A stretch of DNA of 64,000 bases from Meghimatium bilineatum (lineage: Eukaryota > Mollusca > Gastropoda > Stylommatophora > Philomycidae): the NCBI GenBank assembly GCA_034231615.1, contig CM067318.1, positions 39,125,269 through 39,189,268 of the forward strand, given 5' to 3'. The notes below the pieces were generated by a model. It did no database searches. It saw only the letters and a program-made list of their open reading frames with translations, and had not been told where the DNA came from. Every line of letters begins with the position of its first letter. Positions within the stretch are counted from its first letter, which is position 1. This document shows, piece by piece, positions 10,011-21,589 of this stretch. The position numbers were made by a program, and so were the translations under genes.

Positions 10011-10245
10011 AACAATGTGAGGGAAAGGGAGGAGTATGAAAAAGGTGGGAAGGGTGATTTAGGGTGTTGCCAGTTGCTGGCGAGGGTGAGTTAATGGTGT
10101 GGATTAGGGGTTTGATAGTTGTTGGAGAGAGTGAGTTGGGAGGGGGTGAGTTAGAGAGTGTTGCTGTTGTTGGATAGATGGTTTGACAGTTATTGGCGAG
10201 GGTGAGTTAGGAGAGGGGAAATGAGTTAGGGAGTTTGACATTTTC
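10010..10245. repeat. G-rich degenerate repeat
   Basis: Irregular repeats of gagggtgagttagg and tttgacagttgttgg; no exact period. Confidence 0.7.
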
Positions 10246-10274
10246 ATATACCAGTTAAATTGTATTTATGTGAA

Positions 10275-10515
10275 ACATTTTTCAAGGTACAAAGGGATAT
10301 ACATTGCACTCGTGCAATCCCAGGATACAAAGAGATATGCATTGCACTCGTGCAATCCCAGGATACAAAGGGATATGATTTGCACTCATGGAATCCCAGG
10401 ATGCAAAGGGATATGCATTGCACTCGTGCAATCCCAAGATACAAAGGGATATACATTGCACTCGTGCAATCCCATGATACAAAGGGATATGCATTGCACT
10501 CGTGTAATCCCAGGG
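10275..10515. repeat. ~38-bp tandem array with a palindrome in each unit
   Basis: About six copies of a unit containing attgcactcgtgcaat (7-bp perfect arms, 2-bp centre) followed by cccaggatacaaagggatat. The symmetry explains long open frames on both strands. Confidence 0.92.
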
Positions 10516-10769
10516 TTGACGGATAAACACGTTCCTAAAAGAATCTCCCCCTCCTCACGATGCACACTGGAAGCATATTATTTCGAAGCTTGCCCGAAGA
10601 AATTTGTATAATTTCTAGAACGCAACCGAGCAGTGCAGACTGAGGTGAAACGAGAACGGATTGCGTCACAGCCAAAATACAACAGCTGTCCTGAAGTGCC
10701 GGGTTTTTATTTCCGTACTTCTCACTAATACAAGAATTTTGAGGATTCCCCGGAGAAGTACACACGAAG

Positions 10770-11261
10770 GCACCCCAGTGCTAGAGGACAGTGCCATGTG
10801 CAAGAGTAAGTGAGAATCTCGTAACTGAAGGCTCGAGAACAAGCTTTCGTCTGCCTTCTGGCAACAAGTTATGTGGAATGGTAGCAGCAGGATACCGTTC
10901 CGTCCCGGTACGAAGAAAATGAGGGTAGAATCTCAGAATAGACGATGTGTTGATCATGTTGATGAATAAAACCTCCGCTAAGTGCGGCGTATTAACCCTA
11001 GTTCAACGTTACTGTTTGAGCTTTTACTTTTACTGAAAGAAACTCGCAGTCGAGATAAGAGCCAGTACCTGAGGACAGAGGTAACAATGACATCTAATTA
11101 TAAGAGATAAATTCACTAACAGCGAACACCTGGCGCGAGATAGACGTTGGCAGCCCAAGTCTAATTCTCTTTACACCGTCTCTTCGGAAATTGCCACCTA
11201 GGGACACGTTTTGTCTTGCAACGTCCAAAAGCAGAGTGGGTAATAAGCCATAATGGTGTAG
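10770..11261 (+). mobile_element. Element X, diverged copy (body)
   Basis: Collinear islands match the reverse complement of 40996-42067: gtgctagaggacagtgccat against gcgctagagggcagcgtcat, then ggctcgagaacaagctt against tgctcgagacaagctt, then agtacctgaggacagaggta against agtacctgatgtgcacaggc. The 43-bp array follows at the position where element X holds a single unit. Identity is moderate, so this is an old copy. Confidence 0.55.
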
Positions 11262-11745
11262 AGCAGATAATGACTAGTTCTGTCTGGCGACAGATAAGAA
11301 TGCTGTCACAGGCAAGGGCATCTAACCTGGCGACAGATAAGAATGCTGTCACAGGCAAGGGCATCTCACCTGGCGACAGATAAGAATGCTGTCACAGGCA
11401 AGGGCATCTAACCTGGCGACAGATAAGAATGCTGTCACAGGCAAGGGCATCTAACCTGGCGACAGATGAGAATGCTGTCACAGGCAAGGGCATCTAACCT
11501 GGCGACAGATAAGAATGCTGTCACAGGCAAGGGCATCTAACCTGGCGACAGATAAGAATGCTGTCACAGGCAAGGGCATCTAACCTGGCGACAGATAAGA
11601 ATGCTGTCACAGGCAAGGGCATCTAACCTGGCGACAGATAAGAATGCTGTCACAGGCAAGGGCATCTCACCTGGCGACAGATGAGAATGCTGTCACAGGC
11701 AAGGGAATCTCACCTGGCGACAGATAGGAATGTTGTCACTGGCAA
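11262..11745. repeat. 43-bp tandem array derived from element X
   Basis: About 11 copies of a 43-bp unit (cctggcgacagataagaatg then ctgtcacaggcaagggcatc). The element at 40996-42067 contains one copy in reverse orientation (read as ctggcgacagataggaaggc then tgtcacaggctaggg). Each unit can form a GACAG/CTGTC hairpin. Confidence 0.95.
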
Positions 11746-11824
11746 TTGATCCCACCGGAATTAAAAGCACGTCAAAAACGGATGTACTTGGTCGGAAGGC
11801 GCAAAATAACACTGCTCCTCTGTG

Positions 11825-11952
11825 AAACCAACAACACAACTTACGTCACGCTTCGGTGCGTAAATCACACCAAACACTTTGGTGTTGTTTATCATGGACC
11901 AACAACACAATTTACTTCACTCTTCTCTGCGTAAATCACACCAAACTTTACT
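11825..11952. repeat. ~70-bp direct repeat, two copies
   Basis: Two copies of accaacaacacaa.ttac followed by gcgtaaatcacaccaaac. Between them, caccaaacactttggtg forms a 7-bp hairpin. Confidence 0.85.
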
Positions 11953-12429
11953 TGGTAAATTAATTGTTTTGGGTATGAGTACTTCTGTGACATAATTATG
12001 GTTTTCGTTAAATTATTGACAGTTTGATAACGGTTTGAGGGAGGGTCGGATGGTAAAATATTGGCCAAAAAAATTGTTGCCCAAATATATGGACAGCCCC
12101 AAACCAGAACTCGACCGCAGTACAATGAAACAGTACAATGAAACAGTACAGTGAGCACTGTTCTACCACTGATCAGCTTACCTGCTTCACTTTCATGTAG
12201 TTTGACTCATCGATTATTTCTTGAGAAGGAATGTATAAGCCTTGCTTCCAAATGTGCATACAGTTTCTCCCGTTTTCTGTACACACAATCACAGAATACA
12301 CTGGCTTTAACATCGTATGCTTCGTAATTTAATTCCAAGTTTTTAGGGATTTTTTTCCGATTATAAACTATTGCGAAATCAATCCAGCCTCAAGGAATAA
12401 GTAAACAAATATTCGAAAGTAAAATTAGT

Positions 12430-12555
12430 ATCGGCGTAAATCTGACATAATCATTCCAAGATTACTGTTTGTCTGAGAAATCTGACATAATCATTCCAAG
12501 ATTACTGTTTGTCTCAGACATACTCACTCCAAGATTACTGTTTGTCTGAGAAAAA
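12430..12555. repeat. ~47-bp direct repeat, three copies
   Basis: Repeats of tctgacataatcattccaag then attactgtttgtctgaga; the third copy is shortened. Confidence 0.85.
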
Positions 12556-12684
12556 CACGGGCCTAACACATTATCTCCATGCGTGAAACGTATTTCACTA
12601 ATTCTAGAATGTACGAGAGTATGTGATGATAATTATAAGATGCATGTGCTGTTTATCCTAGCCTTTATATGCTTACTCTACCGA

Positions 12685-12795
12685 AGACGAATGTGTGTGG
12701 CCATAGGTACAAATAAAACGACGGGACAACACATTTCCTTTCTCTGGACTACATCCTGCTGAAAATCTAGAAAGCGGGAGTTTAAGGATGAACGA
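12685..12795 (+). mobile_element. SINE-A fragment
   Basis: Reads cgaagacgaatgtgtgtggc, caaataaaacgacggga, ctctggactacatcctgctg, gcgggagtttaaggatgaac. Truncated at the tail. Confidence 0.75.
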
Positions 12796-12854
12796 AAATG
12801 CTTATAATTTCGGTCTGAAATTCCTTTTTCATTCTCATAATACGTTTCCTTGAA

Positions 12855-12985
12855 GTACGCTGACAGGATCAAAGATTTGTACATTTGACAGGATGATATA
12901 TTTGAACAATTGACAGGATCAAAGATTTGTACATTTGACAGGATGATATATTTGTACATTTGAGAGATTCATACACTTGTAAATT
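12855..12985. repeat. Short tandem repeat (~20 bp)
   Basis: Six imperfect units of the type gatcaaagatttgtacatttgaca / ggatgatatatttgtac, i.e. 'wwttgwacatttgacaggat'. Confidence 0.85.
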
Positions 12986-13417
12986 TGACGGATAAAAAAA
13001 ACTTTTTGTTTTTGACGGATCAGATAGGATTTCAAAATTTGGCCCGGATATACTCCAGATATCATAATCTCCCTCCCTGGGTATATTATTGTATCGCTGT
13101 TCAACAATTCAGGAGTACAACAAAACAACATGAAAGACAAACACACTACTTAAAGGGGAGCAAAGTGCATACACAACAGAAACACTACACATGACAGAAA
13201 ATAATGTATGGAAGACAGAAAATATCATTTATGACAATAACCGTATTACAGGCAAACAACATTACACGAGATACAGATAAATGACATACAAGAAGTACCA
13301 TTAAAACACAGAAAGATTACATGAGAAAGTCTTCAAAGCTACTTTAGTAACACAATACCCAAAAAAAATGTTTCTTACAATTGTAAATAGGAAAGTGATG
13401 TTTGTTACAGTTTATAT

Positions 13418-13935
13418 TTGGCTAAAAGTACCTTCAATGACATGAGGAAATTATTAATATCTAAACAAATTACAAACAAGTTAAAAATGAGAATTCTAAA
13501 ATGCTACATCTATTTCATATTAATGTATGGCTCAGAAACATGGACACTAAATAAACAATTAGAAGACAAAATTGATGCCTTTGAGATGTGGGTATATAGA
13601 AGAATAGGGAGAACATTATGGAAAGAGAAGAAAACAAATAAAGAGGTGCTAAAGACACTTAATATGAAGAAAGAACTACTAAGAGAAATAAAGATCAGGC
13701 AAATAAAATACATTGGACACATTAAAAGACATGACACCTTATTGAAGACCTTACTTGAGAGTAAAGTCAAAGGGAAGCGAGCAAGAGGTAGGCAGAGATA
13801 CAAGTGGGAGAGTAACATTACACGATGGACAGGTTACAGTCTAGCAGAGTGCACCACCAAGACAAGAGACAGGAGATGTTGGAGATACGTTGCAGCCAAC
13901 CTTCGTTGCGGAGACGGCACTTGATGATGATGATA
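13418..13935 (+). pseudogene. LINE polyprotein C-terminus, open frame with (TGA)n tail
   Basis: A 168-residue open frame covers the post-palm region of a non-LTR element: ILKCYIYFILMYGSETWTLN, KIDAFEMWVYRRIGRTLW, TNKEVLKTLNMKKELL, KYIGHIKRHDTLLKTLLESK, KGKRARGRQRYKWESNI, ending DRRCWRYVAANLRCGDGT and a stop. Directly after it comes tgatgatgatgat, the simple 3' tail of this element class. The 5' end is truncated. The copy sits inside a short repeat: gtt.gttacagtttatatttg occurs both before (13402) and after it (13955), as expected for insertion into a tandem array. Confidence 0.88.
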
Positions 13936-14179
13936 TTTGAAAACTAATTGATGATGTGTGTTACAGTTTATATTTGAAAATCAAATGAGGATATTTGTTA
14001 CAATTTGTATTTGAAGACCAATTGGTTAGAAATACACATTTATTGTTGAAGATCGCTGCATCCATTTTTCAGGTATGCTGTTTTTCGTGTGTGAACATTG
14101 TATTAAACAAAATAAAACAAGATTGACAGTAGTTTGCTTGTTGTTCCGTTTGTGATAGAGGGGCATAGGGGTTGAAATG

Positions 14180-14835
14180 TGCAGGGATCATCATCATCAG
14201 GTAGCATATCCTGGGTAGAAGTTTGCAATGATCCTTTCATAATTCCTGCCGAACTTGAACTAACCTTCCAGCTTCTAAGAGTGTCAAGTTCAGGCAGTCT
14301 TTGATATCTTGACTCAATCTTCCAGCTTCTAAGAGTGTCAAGTTCAGGCACTTTGATATCTTGACTCAATCTTCCAGCTTCTAAGAGTGTCAAGTTCGGG
14401 CACTTTGATATCTTGAGACAATCTTCCAGCTTCTAAGTGTGTCAAGTTCAGGCAGTCTTTGATATCTTGATATCTTGCTACTTCTTTGAATATCAAGTTC
14501 AGGCAGTCTTTGATATCTTGACTGAATCGTGTTACTTCTTTGAATATCAAGTTCAGGCCGTCTTTGATATCTTGTGACAATCTTCCAGCTTCTAAGTGTG
14601 TCAAGTTCAGGCAGTCTTTGATATCTTCATTTAATCTTGCTACTTCTGTGAGTATCAAGTTCAGGCAGTCTGTGATATCTTCATTTAATCTTGCTACTTC
14701 TGTGAGTATCAAGTTCAGGCAGTCTTTGATATCTTCATTTAATCTTGCTACTTCTGTGAGTATCAAGTTCAGGCAGTCTTTGATATCTTCATTTAATCTT
14801 GCTACTTCTGTGAGTATCAAGTTCAGGCAGTTGAT
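14180..14835. repeat. 54-bp tandem array
   Basis: About 12 copies of a 54-bp unit (aagttcaggcagtctttgat, atcttcatttaatcttgcta, cttctgtgagtatc), with a more diverged set (cagcttctaagagtgtc) at the left edge. The minus strand reads as an 18-residue amphipathic repeat (EVARLNEDIKDCLNLILT), probably by chance of period. Confidence 0.95.
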
Positions 14836-14864
14836 ACCTGATGATGGTCATGTGAAGAACATAC

Positions 14865-15612
14865 CAACAATGGCGGGCAGCGATGTTAACAACAAAGTAC
14901 ATACTTCACAATCTAGATACCAGGTTCCAATATACACAAACATCAATGGAGCACGAAAAATATCTAGCAAATTCACAGTAGGAACATTGAATATATCTGG
15001 TTTAGGAAATAAAACATAAGAACTAATCGAAATAATGGAAAAGAGGAACATTAAGGTCTTAGGTCTGGCGGACGCTAGGAGTCAAATACTGGGCCAATTA
15101 TCCCCTTTATTGCAACACAAAATGCTACCAATGTCAACTACAAAAAAAAACATCTTATCCAAAGTATCTTCATTCCAACCCTGTGCTACCAATGTCAAAC
15201 ATGGTTTAAGAGACAACATAACATAAGAGACAACTGGATAAAACAGAGATGAGATGTCTGAGAAAAGCCACAGGAGTGACCAGAAGACACAGAATTAGAA
15301 ACAAGGTCATAACAGAAAGAGTGGGTGTCATATCAATTCTACAATACATACAAAACCAACAGATACAATGATTTAGTCATCTGGAAAGAATGCCGTATGA
15401 TTCATTAGTTTATAAAGCTTATACGAAGAGAGGAGATGCAGAAAGAAGAGCCAAGGGTAGACCTAGAGTACGCTGGATCGACAACATCACAGAGATATTA
15501 CACCAACACCAAATAACATTATCTGAAGCTGCCAGAAAAGCGAGAACAAGAACATTGTATCTCCCTAGACACAGTAAAGGGTTAAAGAGGAAGAAAAGAA
15601 GAAACAGATGAT
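14865..15612 (+). pseudogene. Internally deleted LINE: endonuclease start joined to reverse-transcriptase end
   Basis: 14865-15100 encodes an endonuclease N-terminus: KFTVGTLNISGLGNKT, a stop, then ELIEIMEKRNIKVLGLADAR. The catalytic residues further on are missing. From about 15235 the frame reads TEMRCLRKATGVTRRHRIRN, VITERVGVISILQYIQN, FSHLERMPYDSLVYKAYTKR and RRAKGRPRVRWIDNITEIL, which is the polyprotein C-terminus. About 2 kb of coding sequence is therefore absent between them. It directly follows the 54-bp array. Confidence 0.85.
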
Positions 15613-15619
15613 CATAACA

Positions 15620-17100
15620 TTAAGTTTATGAAGCTCCCGAAGAAGCCGTTAAAAATTGCATTAGCCGACCGGTGAAGGTCGTCTATGCGGGGTATTGGGA
15701 ATAGTTTTCAACTAGCAATAACCACGCCTCGGTAAAACCTCATTGGCTATGGTACCGCCACTGCGCAAAGCTAACATTACACTCCCACACGCCTTTGCTG
15801 TTCAATATCAACATGCATGAACACTCGGGTGTGATACTTTAATATACAAATTAATAAATATAGATATCCTTAATAAATTAATACAGTAATCGTTTATATA
15901 CATCAAAAAGATGTGTGCATGTTAATGTTTCCATAAAAGTAAACTAATTTGATCAAATTATTTGTTGTATTGAGATTTTAGTGAATATTTATATTTGTCA
16001 AGGGAAGTAACCATACCAAAAATTGTGTTGTGCATTAAATGTTCAATTAATCAAATTTTTAAAAGGGAAGTAATACATTTAGGTATGAAACCACCATACA
16101 TTATACAAATTCATCCCAGGGTGTCCATATGGTTTAAAGTATGTTTACTTACTGTATTTTAGATACACAGAAAAAAAGGAGGCAATTCACATGATTGTGT
16201 AAAAAAAAACTAATGAAAACCTTATAAATGAGGTTAAATACATTGAACTATAATGAACACTGCCCCCCCCCCTCACTAACTGCATTTTTAAACATGTGAC
16301 CTTCATTATGTACATGTGCTATTTGACAGTAGTTATCAGAAAAACAACAGTTCTATCAGATGCTACAGGTTGCCAGACTTTGTTTAATTCTCATCAATTT
16401 AAACCAGAGAACGTACTAACAGATGATACATTTTCTAGTTCACTGAATATAGCTAACCCATAAATCTCATCACTAGTGACATTTAACTATTGGCATTTGT
16501 CTGAAATTTCATCATTTAAAAAATATCCAATATGGCAACCCTGAATCTTTCATATCGTCTGCTCTCTTGTTAATCGTTCTTAAATTACATCTTTCTATTT
16601 TACAGTCTGAATCCGAATATTAATACTTACAATACAGACAAGAAACCCTAATTTCTACTGGTCCAAATACTAACTCTTACAATACAGACAAAAAATCCTT
16701 GTTTCAAATATAAAACTGATATTCAGAAAATGTGTGCCAATACTTTGACGTCTTGGTGGCAGGATTACCTTTATCAAGACCTCCATTATCGTATTTTATC
16801 ACATCTCCTATATATTCAAATTGGGCGCGGTTAGAGGAATAGTTTTATGGAAAGTATTGTTTTCAAATGTCTAAAAATGATTAAGGTCTACATATCACAC
16901 TAAACTCCTTAAGCTCTACATATCACACTAAACTCCTTAAGCTCTACATAGACTAAACTAATTAAGCTCTACACACCAGACTAGACTTCTCGAGTTAACT
17001 GACAAAAGTCTATAAATGCAGTAAACGAAACACGTTACAAGTGGCAGTAATTATAAAGTAATTCCCTATCGAGGCCAACTCCTTGAAAAAGAGATGGTGC
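15620..17100. other. Unassigned AT-rich sequence
   Basis: No gene recognised. A small ~36-bp repeat (cactaaactccttaagctct) occurs three times at 16890-16990, and a C run at 16263. Confidence 0.6.
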
Positions 17101-17149
17101 TTAGTCCAGCCAACAGAGACTGGAAACTAATACTAGTCAGGCCATCGCC

Positions 17150-17245
17150 TATATCAAGCCAGCATAGATACTGAAGTCGGAGATGCTAGGCCAAGAGGCG
17201 CACCAGTAACCATGCATTTATTCGAGACCTGCACATAGGAATTGA
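17150..17245 (+). mobile_element. SINE-C fragment
   Basis: Contains actgaagtcggagatgctag, gccaagaggcgcaccagtaa, ccatgcatttatt; matches 7905-8030 and the minus strand of 49445-49545. Confidence 0.55.
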
Positions 17246-17287
17246 ATGTATATATTAGAGACCTGCATTTAGATCTATGAGATTTTC

Positions 17288-17455
17288 CCGTCGAAGACGG
17301 ATGTGTCGGGCCATTGGCGCAAATAAAACGGCGACACAACGCATTTCCATTCTCTGGACTACATCCTGTCCGACCTAGTGGGACCATAGTCCTGATACAA
17401 AGGAGATCCAGCGGGAGTTTGAGAATGAACGCTGAAGAAGAAGAAGATCTACGAG
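17288..17455 (+). mobile_element. SINE-A, well-preserved copy
   Basis: Reads cgaagacggatgtgtcgggc, cattggcgcaaataaaacgg, cgacacaacgcatttccatt, ctctggactacatcctg, then agatccagcgggagtttgag and gaacgctgaagaagaagaag. The end matches the LINE 3' end at 60237 apart from one base. Confidence 0.85.
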
Positions 17456-17529
17456 ATGAATAAGCAAGGAAGAGGCTGAGGCTGATAAGACGATATGAGA
17501 AAATTAGCATGCGGATTCAAACCAGCACC

Positions 17530-18690
17530 ATTCTTCGGATACGGATGTCTCGGGCTATTGGCGCAAATAAAACGGAGGCACTGCGCATTTCCCTTCTTTT
17601 GGCTACATTGTGATGGAAATCTAGTAAGGTCGTTGTCCTGCTACAAGAGATATCCAGCGGGAGTTTCAGAGTGTCCTGCTACAAGAAATATCCCACGGGA
17701 GTTTGAGAGTGTCCTGCTACAAGAAATATCCCACGGGAGTTTGAGAATAGTCCTGCTACAAGAAATATCCCATGGTAGTTTGAGAGTGTCCTGCTACAAG
17801 AAATATCCCGCGGGAGTTTGAGAGTGTCCTGCTACAAGAAATATCCCACGGGAGTTTGAGAATGTCCTGCTACAAGAAATATCCCATGGGAGTTTGAGAG
17901 TGTCCTGCTACAAGAAATATCCCACGGGAGTTTGAGAATGTCCTGCTACAAGAAATATCCCATGGGAGTTTGAGAGTGTCCTGCTACAAGAAATATCCCA
18001 CGGGAGTTTGAGAGTGTCCTGCTACAAGAAATATCCCACGGGAGTTTGAGAATAGTCCTGCTACAAGAAATATCCCACGGGAGTTTGAGAATGTCCTGCT
18101 ACAAGAAATATCCCATGGGAGTTTGAGAGTGTCCTGCTACAAGAAATATCCCACGGGAGTTTGAGAATAGTCCTGCTACAAGAAATATCCCACGGGAGTT
18201 TGAGAATAGTCCTGCTACAAGAAATATCCCACGGGAGTTTGAGAGTGTCCTGCTACAAGAAATATCCCACGGGAGTTTGAGAGTGTCCTGCTACAAGAAA
18301 TATCCCACGGGAGTTTGAGAATAGTCCTGCTACAAGAAATATCCCACGGGAGTTTGAGAATAGTCCTGCTACAAGAAATATCCCACGGGAGTTTGAGAGT
18401 GTCCTGCTACAAGAAATATCCCACGGGAGTTTGAGAATAGTCCTGCTACAAGAAATATCCCACGGGAGTTTGAGAGTGTCCTGCTACAAGAAATATCCCA
18501 CGGGAGTTTGAGAATAGTCCTGCTACAAGAAATATCCCATGGGAGTTTGAGAATAGTCCTGCTACAAGAAATATCCCACGGGAGTTTGAGAGTGTCCTGC
18601 TACAAGAAATATCCCACGGGAGTTTGAGAATAGTCCTGCTACAAGAAATATCCCACGGGAGTTTGAGAATTAACGTTGAAGACGAAGAAA
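17530..18690 (+). mobile_element. SINE-A copy swollen by an internal tandem array
   Basis: The head (ggatgtctcgggctattggc, caaataaaacggaggcac) starts at about 17537 and the expected SINE-A 3' block begins at about 17628. The SINE tail (gtttgagaattaacgttgaa then gacgaagaaag) only appears at 18660-18690. The roughly 1 kb between is a 38/39-bp array of the SINE's own 3' block. Confidence 0.85.
17630..18668. repeat. 38/39-bp tandem array inside SINE-A
   Basis: About 27 copies of tcctgctacaagaaatatcc then cacgggagtttgag, joined by agtg or aatag. The unit matches the SINE-A segment tcctgctacaagagagatcc..gggagtttgaga. Confidence 0.97.
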
Positions 18691-19200
18691 GCGGTACTAA
18701 ATATCATTAAGGCTAAAAAAGAAATATTGACAGAACGTACACATATACTGGAAATATGGAAAGAAAACTTTCAGGAAATATGTGAAGAAAATACGGGTAT
18801 ACTAGAAATATGGAAAGAATACTTTCAGGAAATATGTGAAGAAAATACAGAAATACTAGAAATATGGAAAGAATACTTTCAGGAAATATGTGAAGAAAAT
18901 ACGGGTATACTAGAAATATGGAAAGAATACTTTCAGGAAATATGTGAAGAAAATACAGAAATACTAGAAATATGGAAAGAATACTTTCAGGAAATATGTG
19001 AAGAAAATACAGGTATACTAAAAATATGGAAAGAATACTTAAGGAAATATGGAAAGAATACTTAAGGAAATATGGAAAGAATACTTAAGGAAATATGGAA
19101 AGAATACTTAAGGAAATATGGAAAGAATACTTAAGGAAATATGGAAAGAATACTTAAGGAAATGTATTAAGAAAGTATATACTAGAATTATGGAAAGAAA
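18676..19200 (+). pseudogene. LINE reverse-transcriptase flank fragment with internal 54-bp and 23-bp arrays
   Basis: The first units read VLNIIKAKKEILTERTHILE then IWKENFQEICEEN. This resembles the 'ilt...ILERWKEYFEELLN' stretch that precedes the reverse transcriptase in RTE/CR1-like LINEs. That 18-codon piece (EIWKEYFQEICEENTGIL) is repeated about five times (18740-19030), then a shorter 23-bp derivative (aaagaatacttaaggaaata) about six times to 19165. No other LINE domain follows clearly. Confidence 0.6.
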
Positions 19201-19277
19201 ACTTTCAGAAAATGTGCTAAGACAACAAAAAAGACAATTACATCAACATCTACAACAGCAGGAAAAGCCAGAGCCAA

Positions 19278-19365
19278 ATTAGATGATGTGAGATGGATAA
19301 TTAAACTTAGATGATGTGAGATGGATAATTAAACTTAGATGATGTGAGATGGATAATTAAAACCT
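19278..19365. repeat. ~28-bp tandem repeat, three copies
   Basis: Three copies of ttagatgatgtgagatggat plus aattaaac. Confidence 0.9.
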
Positions 19366-20394
19366 TGAAGATGGGGACAACCTACAGGGTGTGATTGATT
19401 CGGGTAGGAGGAGAAACTACCGCCCTCAGTCTACCACACATTCTGCACCAAAATCTGGAAGAGTGAAGCATGACCCAAGGAGGAGTAGATAATTTGTGAG
19501 ACTGCAGGCAAATGTTTTACCAGTTGGTGCATTTAGTCAATTAACTGATTCATATGTTGTACAGTTTACAAGACGATAAACAAATACGAAAAAATATAAA
19601 TAATAGTATAGAAAACAAACTAAATCGACGTTTCGACCATGGCGTCTATATCATGATAAAAATATATGATAAACAGAGAACATATAATACAAATAATTAT
19701 ATTAATGAACGCAAAAATTTAATAACAGGAAGCGCAAGAAAACATGGCAGCTATGACGTTCTGCACATAAATCACGTACAGTGGAAGAACTCACGTACCG
19801 TGGTACAACGCTTTCTTTCAAACAATTGAATGAATGAGAAAGATAAAAACAATTGGAATAACAAAACAACACGATATAGATTAGAAACGACTAAGAAAGG
19901 TCAAGGGTGTGGTTGTCTGGACATATAACTTTTATTTCTCATTTCGTCCTCAAATTCTGTTGTTTCTCTGAGCAGAATGTACGATGTCATTGTTTTGTAC
20001 GATGTCTTAATTTTACTTGGCTCATTTATTTTTTGCCGTGGAATATTGCCTGGATTCAAGGTAAAAGTTAATATTAGTTATGAGCCAGCGTCATAGCATA
20101 CGACTTCCCATAAGTGCTCAGCTGCCTAGCCAATGTTGCAAATAAATTGTCTGACTAGAGTCGCCTACCATACTCGTTCAGTAGCGATGGCACCATTCCT
20201 CTTACTTCCCAGAGCTGGAGTCCGAATATTCTACTTTCTGATGGCTCGGGTGAACTACGAGAGTAATTTTTATTTCAAACCATGAACAGCGAGTGGATTA
20301 CAAACTCGTGTCTGCTGGTCAGTGTGTGAATGACTTCACAATACACTACCCAGCTCCCGATAGAAGTAGAAATAGAATATTCCCAAATTGTGAC
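19366..20394. other. Mostly unassigned; one stem-loop family remnant
   Basis: At about 19615-19665 the minus strand reads tagacgccatggtcgaaacg, a diverged member of the stem-loop family. The remainder shows no gene. Confidence 0.5.
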
Positions 20395-20620
20395 CCGTCA
20401 TGTATGTCGTAAGATGCTACTAAGGGGGTTTTGAGAGCTGGTTGGCTCGTCACATAGATTACAGCTACTCAAAAGCCGTGCTGATCGCAGATAGCAGAGC
20501 AAAATGCGTAGACATCACAGCGACACTGAAAACCACGACACAACGCATTATGTTCTCCGGACTATATCCTAGTAACAACAGGAGTGTGAGAAAGAACGCA
20601 GAAGTGATAATAATAATCCC
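20395..20620 (+). mobile_element. SINE-B copy, diverged
   Basis: Blocks in order: catgtatgtcgtaagatgct, actaaggggg, ggttggctcgtcacatag, gacatcacagcgacactgaa, acgacacaacgcattatgtt, ctccggactatatcctagta, aagaacgcagaag, then a (TAA)n tail. Confidence 0.75.
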
Positions 20621-21585
20621 CTACAAGATAATATGAGACTAGCGCTGTAGTCTAGTTGATAATGAGTTTGCTGAATTACGTTACCAGGTTGAAATTAAGT
20701 CCAGACAGAACTACCCGAGTCGTGATGTCTCGCCTGACACGACTACCCCTACAGTCGACACATCTATATTTGAATGGGTACCCAACGCATGTGTTAGAGA
20801 AGGTAAACACAACAAAGAAGGAAACTGGTCACTACATTTACTAGTTTCTACTTCTTAGTTCACGAAGAGATAATTATCTTGATAAACAACGGCGGGATGC
20901 TGCCATGGGAGCTAACTGTACCGTTAAAAGATAATGATTTAGCAGTTTTTGGCAATTAATTTGTTATCTCCCTTCGACCACAAATTGTAGTGTTATTATT
21001 TTGTAATGTCAAATAATCGCGGATGTTTCAACAGGGGCCAGAAATTCTAGTTCAGGGGCAAAGAAAATGGACAATGTCTTCTTTGCAGACATGTCGTAGG
21101 AGGATTTGGGTATATACTGACCATATGGGGTATCAACTGAGAAACAATAACTGTCTCTGTATGTCTTGTTTCAATTTCTTGTCTTCTGTTTTACGTATTC
21201 ATCCGCTGTCTAACGGTTTATCCGTATCTTTCTACATTCATGCCTTCTAGCTGAATGAATTTGGACCCTGTTCGTTATGTTTGTGATTATTGCAAAGATT
21301 TACATACTTGGTGCCACATGCCAAAAAATAGAGAAGGTCAACCAATAGATTTCACGCAAATCCGAAACTAGTTCATGTTTACGTTTCACTTATAAATAGT
21401 GTTCATAAAGACATATCACCTATACTTTAGAAGGTCGCTGTTTAGCACGAACGTGTCTCAGGCTCATGGAGTAAACCATTACAGAAAATCAGGAGGGGAA
21501 ATACAAAGCTAGTTGATGGTGTATTAAACAAGTTTCAGATATCTTCTGCAGTTGTGGTATTTTCAAGCGTATCGGTATTGCCTCT
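20621..21585. other. Unassigned sequence
   Basis: No gene, array or family recognised. Confidence 0.5.
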
Positions 21586-21589
21586 CATT

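Noticed and set aside
14344-14820. Amphipathic 18-residue repeat that could look like a coiled-coil protein
   Set aside because: It is the minus strand of a 54-bp array, also open on the plus strand, with no start or splice evidence.
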